From Desulfurellales bacterium (GTDB lineage: Bacteria > Campylobacterota_A > Desulfurellia > Desulfurellales > Hippeaceae), in the NCBI GenBank assembly GCA_027014115.1, contig JALWEJ010000015.1, positions 1 through 58,609 of the forward strand: DNA of 58,609 nt, written 5' to 3'. The notes under the pieces were generated by a model. The model did not search any database. It saw nothing but the letters and a program-made list of their open reading frames with translations, and was not told the origin of the DNA. Within the stretch, counting starts at the first letter, position 1, and each line of letters opens with the position of its first letter. Positions 18,207 to 27,200 of this stretch are shown piece after piece. The position numbers and the translations under genes are program-made.

Positions 18207-18662
18207 CTATAGATACCTGTTGTCCTCAAGATATTTGGAATAGGCTTTCATAAGGCAATAATCCATCACAACAATCAATCCGCCATCTTCTGCTATTTTT
18301 TTTGCCTCATCCGATATAATACCCTCCTGCATCCATACCGCTTTTGCACCTATTTGAACAGCTTTTTTGGCAATTTCCGGGCAAAACTCACTTCTTCTAA
18401 ACACATTAACAACATCTATAGGTTCTTCTATATCCTCCAAACTCTTATAACATCTTTCGCCAAGTATCTCTTTGGCTCCAGGTCTAACAGGAACTATTTT
18501 ATATCCTTTTTCCTGCATAAATTTTGGGACATAGTGACTTGCTCTGTCCTCTTTAGGGCTCATCCCGACAACGGCTATGGTCTTCATGTTTAGAATTTTC
18601 ACAATATTTTCTTCATCTTTGTGTGTAACATCTCCAAATTTGACTCTACATACATTCTGCAT
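18207..18662 (-). CDS. CoA-binding (YccU-like) protein
   Basis: A single Rossmann-type CoA-binding domain of about 151 residues. The core is KTIAVVGMSPKEDRASHYVPKFM, then GYKIVPVRPG and IDVVNVFRRSEFCPEIAKKA, ending GLIVVMDYCLMKAY. These match the CoA_binding_2 family found in YccU and in the N-terminus of ADP-forming acyl-CoA synthetases. The biochemical role of stand-alone members is not settled. The ATG at 18662 lies one base after the fliY stop and three codons after an in-frame GTG. The protein ends flush against murA. Confidence 0.85.
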   Translation of the reverse strand: MQNVCRVKFGDVTHKDEENIVKILNMKTIAVVGMSPKEDRASHYVPKFMQEKGYKIVPVRPGAKEILGERCYKSLEDIEEPIDVVNVFRRSEFCPEIAKKAVQIGAKAVWMQEGIISDEAKKIAEDGGLIVVMDYCLMKAYSKYLEDNRYL

Positions 18663-18663
18663 G

Positions 18664-19659
18664 CTATTCACCCAACGATTTAATTCTTTCTTCTTTTGTA
18701 TCTATGTTAGTAATTTTAACACCAAAACGTCCACCCACCACAACAACAACGCCCCTTGCAACAACCTTGTTATTAATCAAGATATCCATTGGTTCGTCTA
18801 TATTTTTTTCAAGCTCAATAATGGAGCCCTCTCTTAAATCCAAAAGGTCTTTAATAAGTATGTGTTTTTCCCCTATTCTTATTTTTACATCGAGATCAAC
18901 ATCAAGAATGATATCAAGATTATCGGGAGTCTTTGAAAGTTTTCTTGTCGACTCAACAGCACTATTATCTCCTTCTATTTTCTCAACATCCTCAAAGGGG
19001 ACATCGCCTTCGGATGTATCATCATCTTCAAAAACAGAATCCACATCCTCTTTTTTTGCAAAAAACACAATCGTATCATTTTTTATGTTAGGTAAGGCAA
19101 CATCAAATTCCATATAGTAAAAAGCACCGCCTTCTAATTGAGGACTTTCTTCTTTTACATCATTAATTTCCAAAGACACACTCTTGCCTATAACCTCTTT
19201 GTAAGCTGTCTGAAAACTACCGAATACCTGAGAGAGCATCTCTTTTACAGCATCCAAATCATCCGGCTCAAGCTGTTCTTTGGCCTCCCCCGGTCCCATA
19301 AGCATAAGATCCGATAAAATAGAGGCAAATTCTTTTTTGATATAGACGACAAAATTTGCACTTTTGGAATCTATATTGATTTTTGAACTTAAAAAAACCC
19401 CATCCTCAAAAGATAGTTCATCCACTTTTTTTGTGCTTAAATCTGTAAATTTTGAGACAATCTCCAAAGAAAAAACAGTCTTTAATACATCCTCTAAGGA
19501 TGTATTCATATGCTCTGCAAATTGACTTAATGCAGAATTTATGGATTCATCGTCTTGTGAATCTTCATCTAAGTCCTCTTTGCTATCATCCTGTTCTGCT
19601 TCGCCATCGCCGTTAAGCAGGCTATCTATATCATCCTGAGACAGCTCTTCATTAGCCAT
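18664..19659 (-). CDS. fliY: Flagellar motor switch protein FliY/FliN (long form)
   Basis: A 331-residue switch-complex protein. The N-terminus carries LSQDDIDSLLNGD, the CheY-P-docking type motif also seen in FliM, then an acidic stretch. The middle resembles a CheC-like domain. The last 85 residues are a FliN/SpoA domain (DVDLDVKIRIGEKH, LDLREGSIIELE, MDILINNKVVARGVV). The CheC phosphatase pattern D/S-x3-E-x2-N reads DAVKEMLS here, so the Asn is replaced by Ser. CheY-P phosphatase activity may therefore be absent. It lies 11 bases after fliM with AAGGAG before the ATG. Confidence 0.88.
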   Translation of the reverse strand: MANEELSQDDIDSLLNGDGEAEQDDSKEDLDEDSQDDESINSALSQFAEHMNTSLEDVLKTVFSLEIVSKFTDLSTKKVDELSFEDGVFLSSKINIDSKSANFVVYIKKEFASILSDLMLMGPGEAKEQLEPDDLDAVKEMLSQVFGSFQTAYKEVIGKSVSLEINDVKEESPQLEGGAFYYMEFDVALPNIKNDTIVFFAKKEDVDSVFEDDDTSEGDVPFEDVEKIEGDNSAVESTRKLSKTPDNLDIILDVDLDVKIRIGEKHILIKDLLDLREGSIIELEKNIDEPMDILINNKVVARGVVVVVGGRFGVKITNIDTKEERIKSLGE

Positions 19660-19670
19660 GCCAAACTCCT

Positions 19671-20654
19671 TTAAGTAATAATGTCACATAACTTTACAGC
19701 CTTGTTATTGCCTTTTTTTCCAAGTTTAAAAGAAAACTTTTTAACATCATTCACTCTACATGTCAGTTTTTTACTCACTTTGGAATCTAAAGCAACAATG
19801 TCGCCGGCTTTTAGATTTAAAAATTCCTGAACGCTCATTCTTCTTTTTCCAAGTTCAAAATGCATAAGAACAGATACACTCTTTAAAACCCTTATTATAT
19901 CCTCAGACCTGTCCTCAGCCATCCTTTTTGTTCTTGAGAGTATATCGTGTGTGCCAATTTTGTTTAAAATAGGCTCAACCACTATAACAGGCAAACACCA
20001 GTTGATAATGCCGCTTATTTCTCCCAACTTTACTTCAAAAACAACCAAAACAACAAGTTCCGATGGTGCAACAATCTGCACAACATTAGGGCTTGATTCT
20101 TGCTCAATTACATTAAACGATATATTCATAATAGGATTCCATGCAATACGCAGCTCAGCCATAGCCTGATTTACAACATCAAGCAAAATACTTTGCTCAA
20201 TCTCAGTAAAAGCCCTATCTATATTTGAAACTTCTCCCGCACCCCCGAGCAGTCTATCAACAAAAGAAAAACCTATTTCGGGCTCAAGTGAAAAGACACC
20301 GCTTCCATCAAGGGGTGAAAGACTTATAACATTAAAACTTACATTACTCGAAAGTGACAAAACAAATTCGGCATAGGTCATCTGATCTACACTAATAACC
20401 TCCATCTCAACTATAGACCTCAAAAAGGCAGATAGCTTAGAGGAAAAGTTACGCGCAAACTTATCATGAAGATTCTTTATTGCTCTAATCTGTTCTTTTG
20501 AAACCTTATCGGGTCTTTTGAAATCATAAAGAGAGGCCTTTTTACTTTTTAGCTCTCTTTCACTCTCTATCGCCTCTTCTTTTACCTCTACGTCATCTTG
20601 GTCTATATTGCTTAATAGAGCATCAATCTCTTCTTGGGAGAGTATCTCAGGCAT
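19671..20654 (-). CDS. fliM: Flagellar motor switch protein FliM
   Basis: FliM forms the middle layer of the C-ring and binds phosphorylated CheY to switch rotation. The N-terminal CheY-binding peptide LSQEEIDALLSNI is intact. The central domain contains the FliM signature region LLGGAGEVSNIDRAFTEIE and the C-terminus a SpoA domain (GKRRMSVQEFLNLKAGDIVALD). The length of 327 is normal. Its ATG overlaps the cheB stop (TAATG), so the two are coupled. Other flagellar genes are outside the window. Confidence 0.95.
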   Translation of the reverse strand: MPEILSQEEIDALLSNIDQDDVEVKEEAIESERELKSKKASLYDFKRPDKVSKEQIRAIKNLHDKFARNFSSKLSAFLRSIVEMEVISVDQMTYAEFVLSLSSNVSFNVISLSPLDGSGVFSLEPEIGFSFVDRLLGGAGEVSNIDRAFTEIEQSILLDVVNQAMAELRIAWNPIMNISFNVIEQESSPNVVQIVAPSELVVLVVFEVKLGEISGIINWCLPVIVVEPILNKIGTHDILSRTKRMAEDRSEDIIRVLKSVSVLMHFELGKRRMSVQEFLNLKAGDIVALDSKVSKKLTCRVNDVKKFSFKLGKKGNNKAVKLCDIIT

Positions 20655-21733
20655 TATCTACCCAAAACTATTTTAGATATATATTCTGAAATTTTATCAA
20701 GCGGTGCAATAAAGTCTGCTATACCGGATTCTGTTGGCTTTCTCGGCATACCCCAGACCACACAAGTATCCTTATCCTGAGCTATAATTGTACTGTTTGC
20801 CTTTTTAGCCTCTTGAAGACCTTTGAAACCATCATCACCCATACCTGTCATTATAACACACAATGCTTTACTGCCAAAATATTTGGCAACCGATGAAAAC
20901 ATAACATTGGCATTGGGTGTGTAAATTGTTTTCGGTTCACTGCTTATTTTAATACAGTATGCACCTTGTGAATTTTTATCAACCGTCATCTGTAAACCAC
21001 CTGGTGCAAGATATGCAACATTTGGCTGTAAAACCTCTTTATCCTCAGCCTCTTTGACTGTCAAAACTGAAACCTTGTCAAGGGACTTTGCAAAAACACC
21101 CGTAAATGTTTTTGGCATATGCTGAACTATCAATACAGGAACATTTAATTTTGGTAATTTCGCAAAGACCTTCTCCAACGATACAGGGCCACCCGTTGAG
21201 GCTGCTATTGCCACAAGTTTTATGTTCTGTTTTTCTAATTTTTTTGTTCTGCGGGGTACATCTTGAGGTTCTGACTCTGTTTTCTTTGCAGAGGTAGCAT
21301 GGGAAGATACACTTCTTCTTTCAATAGATCTTGCACCCTTTGCAGACATGATTTTTTCTATAAGGAGTTCTCTTGCCTCCTTAGAGGTTGTTTTAAAAGA
21401 TAAGACATCATTTTTCGATATATAATCAATAGCACCGAGCCTTAAAGCCTCAAGTGTTTCTTTTGCCCCATCTGTAGTCAGTGTGCTGACCATAATAACA
21501 GGTATAGGATTTTCTTTTGCTATCTGTTTTAGTGCTTCAAGTCCTGTCATCTTAGGCATTTCGATGTCCATCGTGATAACATCCGGTTTTAGAGATTTTG
21601 CTTTTTCAACAGCCTCCAGACCGTTTGCTGCTGTATCGATTACCTGAATCTTTCCAGACTCTTCCAAAATCCTTGTCAAATATTTTCTTGCTATTAATGA
21701 ATCATCCACTACCAAAACTTTAATCTTACCCAT
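20654..21733 (-). CDS. cheB: Chemotaxis response regulator protein-glutamate methylesterase CheB
   Basis: CheB removes methyl groups from chemoreceptors and deamidates them, providing adaptation. The receiver domain is intact (VVDDSLIARK, phosphorylation site D56 in VITMDIEMPKM, VSTLT, KND). A linker leads to the esterase domain with the catalytic triad: Ser in AIAASTGGP, His in VQHMP, Asp in MTGMGDDG. I use the ATG at 21733 (359 residues) because GAGG lies 8 bases before it; a GTG three codons upstream is in frame but overlaps that site. It heads the eleven-gene operon. Its likely targets include the two receptors in this window. Confidence 0.95.
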   Translation of the reverse strand: MGKIKVLVVDDSLIARKYLTRILEESGKIQVIDTAANGLEAVEKAKSLKPDVITMDIEMPKMTGLEALKQIAKENPIPVIMVSTLTTDGAKETLEALRLGAIDYISKNDVLSFKTTSKEARELLIEKIMSAKGARSIERRSVSSHATSAKKTESEPQDVPRRTKKLEKQNIKLVAIAASTGGPVSLEKVFAKLPKLNVPVLIVQHMPKTFTGVFAKSLDKVSVLTVKEAEDKEVLQPNVAYLAPGGLQMTVDKNSQGAYCIKISSEPKTIYTPNANVMFSSVAKYFGSKALCVIMTGMGDDGFKGLQEAKKANSTIIAQDKDTCVVWGMPRKPTESGIADFIAPLDKISEYISKIVLGR

Positions 21734-21753
21734 ATCAAACACCTCAAAAAATT

Positions 21754-21782
21754 TTGCTTTTTACTACCCAAAATGATATAAA
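21754..21782 (+). promoter_or_regulatory. Putative promoter for aconitase, overlapping the cheB promoter
   Basis: TTGCTT (21754-21759), 17 bases, TATAAA (21777-21782) on the plus strand. The -10 shares bases 21777-21778 with the minus-strand -10 of the cheB promoter. Confidence 0.5.
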
Positions 21783-21801
21783 CTCTACCGTAAAAAAGCA
21801 A
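21773..21801 (-). promoter_or_regulatory. Putative promoter for the cheB-fliM operon
   Basis: On the minus strand TTGCTT (21796-21801), 17 bases, TATCAT (21773-21778). The two -35 boxes of this and the aconitase promoter form the arms of an inverted repeat (TTTGCTTTTTAC and GTAAAAAAGCAAA). Confidence 0.5.
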
Positions 21802-21828
21802 ATAAATTCTATTTGGGAGGTTTAGAAA

Positions 21829-23820
21829 ATGGGTTTGACAGTTGCGCAAAAGATTTTGCAGGAACACCTTGTTGATGGCGACCTGTTCTCCGGCGATGAG
21901 ATAGGTATTAAAATAGACCAGACTCTCACACAGGACGCAACAGGAACAATGGCCGATTTGCAGTTTGAACAGATGGGTGTTCCAAGAGTAAAAACGGATG
22001 TATCCGTAAGCTATATAGACCACAAAACCGTTCAGATGGGTTTTGAAGATGCAGATGACCACACATATCTTCAGAGTTTTGCAAAAAAATACGGTCTATA
22101 TCTGTCAAAAGCAGGAAACGGTATCTGTCATCAGGTACACATCGAAAGGGTGGGTAGACCAGGCAAAACACTGCTCGGTTCAGACTCACATACACCAACA
22201 GGTGGCGGTATAGGAATGATTGCTATTGGTGCCGGTGGACTTGATATTGCATCTGCAATGGCAGGTATGCCGTTCTATCTTCCTGCACCAAAAATTGTAG
22301 GCATCAAATTAACAGGAAAATTAAATCCTTGGGTAACAGCCAAAGACGTTATACTTAAAGTTTTGCAGATTATGACAACAAAGGGAAATGTAGGAAAAAT
22401 AGTTGAATACTTCGGCGAAGGCGTAAAAACATTGACAGTTCCAGAAAGAGGAACAATTACAAACATGGGTGCAGAACTTGGAGCTACAACTAGTCTATTC
22501 CCGTCTGATGAAGAAACAAAGAGATTCCTTGAGGCTCAGGGAAGAGGAGACCAGTGGATACCTCTTGAAGCAGACCCTGATGCAAAATATGACGAAATCA
22601 TAGAAATAAACCTAAGTGAACTTGAGCCCATGATAGCTCAGCCTCACAACCCAGACAATGTTGTTAGGGTTAGAGATGTTGAGGGAACACCTGTTGATCA
22701 GGTTATGATAGGAAGCTGCACAAACTCATCATACAAAGACGGAAAAACTGTTGCAAAATTACTTAAAGACAGAACAGTTAATCCTAATGTCAGCTTCGGT
22801 TATGCACCAGGATCCAAACAGGTTCTTAGAATGCTCGCCGAAGAAGGTGAGCTTGCCAATATAGTTGCTGCAGGTGCAAGAATACTTGAGTCTGCTTGCG
22901 GATTCTGTATAGGCGCCGGGCAAGCTCCAAGAAACAACGCAATCTCAATCAGAACAAACAATAGAAACTTCTACGGAAGAAGCGGAACAGTTACAGCCAA
23001 GATTTATCTTGTAAGTCCCGAAACTGCTGTTGCATGTGCATTAACAGGTGTTATAACAGATCCGAGAGATTTGGAAGCAAAATTTGGAATTCAATATCCA
23101 AAAGTAGACATACCTGAGAAATTTATTATAGACGACAGTATGCTCTTGCCACCTGCAGACGAACAGGAAGCAGGCAGCGTAGAGCTCTACAAAGGTCCAA
23201 ACATCGTAGATCCTCCTGGCGGTGAACCGATGCCTACAGATTTAATAGGTCAGGTTACAGGAAAATTCGGAGATAAAATTACAACAGACGATATAATGCC
23301 TGCTGGTGATTTATTGAAATACAGATCAAATGTGCCAAAATATTCTGAGTATGTATTCATAAAAAGAGATCCAACATTTGCTTCAAGGTGTCTTGAAAAC
23401 AAAAAGATGGGTATATGGAACATAATCGTAGGTGGTGATAACTACGGACAGGGTTCGTCAAGAGAACATGCAGCACTCTGCCCAATGTATCTTGGAGTTA
23501 AAGCTGTTATTGCCAAAGCAATCGAAAGGATTCACAGGGCAAATCTGATTAACTTCGGTATTATTCCCTTAATATTTAAAAACCCTGACGATTATGAAAA
23601 AATCGATCAAAATGACAGAATAAAACTACTAAACATAAGAAAAGCTTTGATTGATGATACAGGAGAAATTACTCTCTACAATGAAACAAAAGGTATAGAC
23701 ATTCCTCTGATATACAGCTTGACCGACAGGGAAAGAAAAACCATCCTCGGTGGTGGTAAGATGAAACTTGCCAAAGACTTCCCAGGTAAAGGATTTGGAG
23801 AAATTACATTTGATAAATAA
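21829..23820 (+). CDS. Aconitate hydratase, Aquifex type
   Basis: This 663-residue enzyme isomerises citrate and isocitrate in the TCA cycle. Cluster-binding cysteines are visible at GSCTNSSYKDG and ESACGFCIGAGQ. Substrate-site segments are GSDSHTPTGGGIGM and, in the C-terminal swivel domain, GDNYGQGSSREHAA. The length and the N-terminal IDQTLTQDATGTMADLQFE match the group annotated as putative Aquifex-type aconitase, which is shorter than AcnA and unlike AcnB. A related isopropylmalate isomerase is split into two proteins, so this fusion favours aconitase. GGGAGG lies 8 bases before the ATG. The DsrE-like gene follows by 21 bases. Confidence 0.92.
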   Translation: MGLTVAQKILQEHLVDGDLFSGDEIGIKIDQTLTQDATGTMADLQFEQMGVPRVKTDVSVSYIDHKTVQMGFEDADDHTYLQSFAKKYGLYLSKAGNGICHQVHIERVGRPGKTLLGSDSHTPTGGGIGMIAIGAGGLDIASAMAGMPFYLPAPKIVGIKLTGKLNPWVTAKDVILKVLQIMTTKGNVGKIVEYFGEGVKTLTVPERGTITNMGAELGATTSLFPSDEETKRFLEAQGRGDQWIPLEADPDAKYDEIIEINLSELEPMIAQPHNPDNVVRVRDVEGTPVDQVMIGSCTNSSYKDGKTVAKLLKDRTVNPNVSFGYAPGSKQVLRMLAEEGELANIVAAGARILESACGFCIGAGQAPRNNAISIRTNNRNFYGRSGTVTAKIYLVSPETAVACALTGVITDPRDLEAKFGIQYPKVDIPEKFIIDDSMLLPPADEQEAGSVELYKGPNIVDPPGGEPMPTDLIGQVTGKFGDKITTDDIMPAGDLLKYRSNVPKYSEYVFIKRDPTFASRCLENKKMGIWNIIVGGDNYGQGSSREHAALCPMYLGVKAVIAKAIERIHRANLINFGIIPLIFKNPDDYEKIDQNDRIKLLNIRKALIDDTGEITLYNETKGIDIPLIYSLTDRERKTILGGGKMKLAKDFPGKGFGEITFDK

Positions 23821-23841
23821 AAATATGTAAAGGAGAAAGAG

Positions 23842-24192
23842 ATGAAAAAAATACTGTTTTATGTTGTAGAAAATCCTGATGAAACTATGAAAATGTATCA
23901 TTTGTTTCTAAACATTAAGGATTTAAGGAATAATAACTATGATGTAAAAGTTATTTTAGAAGGTGATGCAACAAAAGTTCCTGCTAAAATGTCAGAGAGT
24001 TCACACTCTTTACATTCACTTTATAATGATACAAAATCTGCTATTACTGCTGTATGTAAGGGCTGTGCCATAGCAACAGGTAGCTTAGATGCAGCAGAAA
24101 AAGAAGGATTGCCAATTATTGGGGATTTGGAAAACCATGTTTCTGTTGTCAAGTATCTAAACGACGGATATCAACTTGTTGTTGTAGGATAA
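23842..24192 (+). CDS. DsrE-like small protein
   Basis: A 116-residue cytoplasmic protein with the DsrE/F-like alpha/beta fold. It begins KKILFYVVENPDETMKMYHLF, has NYDVKVILEGDATK in the second strand, and ends with a hydrophobic strand (YQLVVVG). Two cysteines in VCKGCAIATG sit where sulfur-relay members carry their active cysteine, so persulfide handling is possible but not shown. It is 21 bases behind aconitase with an AAGGAGAAAG site, so it is probably in the same transcript. A strong terminator follows. Confidence 0.7.
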   Translation: MKKILFYVVENPDETMKMYHLFLNIKDLRNNNYDVKVILEGDATKVPAKMSESSHSLHSLYNDTKSAITAVCKGCAIATGSLDAAEKEGLPIIGDLENHVSVVKYLNDGYQLVVVG

Positions 24193-24210
24193 CTTTTTTA
24201 AATTGGACAC

Positions 24211-24245
24211 AAAAACCCGCTCAAAGTTTCTTTGAGCGGGTTTTT
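24211..24245. terminator. Bidirectional intrinsic terminator
   Basis: A perfect 16-bp stem (24211-24226 with 24230-24245) around a 3-base tip, with five A on one side and five T plus a further T-run on the other. It serves the DsrE-like gene on the plus strand and the glutamate dehydrogenase gene on the minus strand. Confidence 0.95.
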
Positions 24246-24268
24246 GTTTTGCAGAAAAAGACAGTTTA

Positions 24269-27200
24269 TTATCTTATTATTTTTTGAAGTTTATCGTAGA
24301 TAAGCATAACTGGATGCAGGTTGGTAGATTTTGTTCCAATAATAGTGTTTAAATCTGTTATGTATGTCTTGTAATCATCCTTCTTGCTTTTAATTAAGAC
24401 ATCAATATTGCCGTCAAATTCTTTGATTAGCTTTGTTGACATAATAACAGATGATAAGGTGTAATTTTTAATCATTGAAAATTGAGCAAGTCTGTCCCAT
24501 TCGTTGGATATATGTATTTCTTTTGTGTAATCCAAAATTTTCTTAATGCCAAAGTATTTATAAACCGCCTCAATAGCATTAACCACATCTTTTAAATCTT
24601 TGTTTAAGAGTTTGGCTATATTGAATGCAGGGATAAAATCGTCCAAGAAATACAGCTTGGCTATGTTTTTTGCGAGTTTTTCATTTATAATTTGTTTCAA
24701 CTCATCAACTTTTTTAAGGTAAGCATCTTTGAAAATTCCGTTTTCTATACAGCATTTTGAATAGTTCTTAATCCACTCTTTAACCTCAGCTTCTTTTTTC
24801 ATATCCAAAGAGACAGAATCTCCAAAAAGATAGAGCTGGTTGATTGTAAGTGAATTTATGGCATCAAAAATATCGAGAGAGATTTTATAAATATCCTGCT
24901 GTGGTATCTTATTTTCATAACCAAACAGCTCTTCTCTTAAATCAAGGACATCCAGCACATCATATGCAAAAATCATGGATTTCATAATTGTCGGATAGTC
25001 CTGCCCTGTGAGCATATTTATTTTCAGAAGACTTATCGCACCGTTGTTGTTTATTATCAAGTTCACAGCAAAAGTAAAAGCTATCTCGTTTCTGAGTCTG
25101 TGCTGAGGTATGTATTTGGAATATTTTTTTCTTATGGTCGGGGGAAAATACATAGTGGCATACTGCTCTATTGTATCTTCACTAAACACATTGCTCTTGA
25201 GAAGCTCATCGTAGATGAACATTTTGTTCAAAGCAAGCATAACGGACAATTCGGGCCTTACATAACCTATACCTTTGGAATTTCTAAGCGACAGATCCTT
25301 TCTTGTGGGGAAGGGATAGTCTTCTTTGTGCAGCAGTCCTTTGTTGTATAAAAACATGTTAAGTTCATAAAATAAATCCGATTCCTGTTTTGATCTGTAC
25401 TCATCTAAGCTGACAGCAAAACTCTGCATATAGTTGTGTGTTAGAACCCTTTGTGTTACCTCTTCCGATAGGTCTTCCAGCATTTTGTTTCTTTCTTCTC
25501 TGTCTTTGATAACGCCTTCTTTCATCAGATGGTTTAGCAGTATCTTCAGGTTGACCTCATGGTCAGACATATCAACGCCGGCTGAGTTATCCAAAGCATC
25601 TGTGTTAATCTTTCCTCCGTTTAGAGCGTATTCTATCCTTGCTTTTTGCGTAAGTCCGAGATTGCCGCCTTCACCGATAATTTTAGCTCTAAGCTGATTG
25701 GCATTTATTCTAACCGCATCGTTTAGTCTGTCACCTGCATCTTCATTTGTTTCGGTATGGGATTTTACATATGTTCCTATACCGCCATTCCATAACAAAT
25801 CCACATCCGCCTGCAGAATCAGTTTTATAATTTCTTCACCCGATAACTCATCAGCATCTGTTTGTAAAAACTCTTTTGCCTCTTTTGTTAACTTAATGGC
25901 TTTTGAGTTTCTGTCTGCTATAAATCCACCCTTTGACAAAAGGTCTTTATTGTAATGCTTCCATGTTAAAGCATTATCAAAGAGTCTCTTTCTCTCCTTA
26001 AAAGAAGCTTTTGGGTCTGGGTCTGGGTCTATAAATATCTCTATATGGTTAAATGCCGCCTGCAGTTTTATGGTATCCACATAAAGCAAACCGTTTCCAA
26101 AAACATCTCCGCTCATATCTCCGATACCGGCAACTGTAAATGTGTCTTTATAGATGTTTTTGCCCATTTCTCTAAAGTGTCTTTCTACACACTGCCATGC
26201 ACCTCTTGCCGTTATTCCTATAACCTTATGGTCGTAGCCGTGCTTACCGCCGCTTGCAAAAGCATCCTTAAGCCAAAAACCGTACTCTTTTTCACTTATT
26301 TCATTTGCAATATCCGAGAATGTTGCTGTTCCTTTATCGGCTGCAACAACAAGATATGGGTCAAACGCATCATAGTGAACAACATCTTGAGGGAAAACCT
26401 CTTTATTGCTCTCATCAAAATTATCCGTTACATCGAGAAGTCCTCTCATGAGGGTTCTGTATGATTTTTTTGCCCACTCAACAACCTCGTCTCTATTATT
26501 TGACTGAACCTTGACTATAAAACCGCCTTTTGAGCCAACAGGCACTATAACGGCATTTTTAACCATTTGGGTCTTCATAAGACCGAGAATTTCAAGCCTG
26601 AAATCGTCTTTTCTGTCACTCCACCTTATACCGCCTCTTGCAACTTTACCGCCTCTTAGGTGACACCCCTCCATGAATGCGGAATGCACATAAACCTCAA
26701 ACATAGGTCTCGGAAGAGGCATTGTCAGAATTTTTGATGAATCAACCTTAAATGAAATGTAGTGATATTTTCTACTTTTTTTATAAAAATTAGTTCTGAC
26801 GATGCTTTCAATAGTATTTAAAATGGAGTGCATAATTCTATATTCATGTATGTCATTAATTGTTTCCAGAGAAACCTTTATATCTCTATAGATGTTGCTT
26901 GTATCAAATCCCGCAAATTCCGGTGAAAATCTCTTGTCAAAAAAGTCTATTAACATAGCAGAGATGTGGTAATACTTGTTCAAGACAGAAACAAGAGACG
27001 ATTTTTTAATTTGAAAATTAACCTGCATGAGATAGTTGCCGAGTGCTCTTAATAAATCTATATATTCCCACTTTAAAGCGGATGATGTCGTTAGTTTATT
27101 TAAACCGTCATCCTCCATAATTCTATCCCAAATTGCTTCAAAATTACTCTTTATGGCAGCAAACAGAGCATCTTTGTCTTCCATGTTGAGAGTAAGTGTA

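Noticed and set aside
21753-21802. Inverted repeat upstream of aconitase read as a terminator
   Set aside because: The arms are 25 bases apart, AT-rich, and coincide with the -35 boxes of two divergent promoters; no transcript needs stopping there.
26045-26464. A 139-codon plus-strand frame inside the glutamate dehydrogenase gene
   Set aside because: Shadow of a strongly conserved catalytic region on the other strand; composition is not protein-like.
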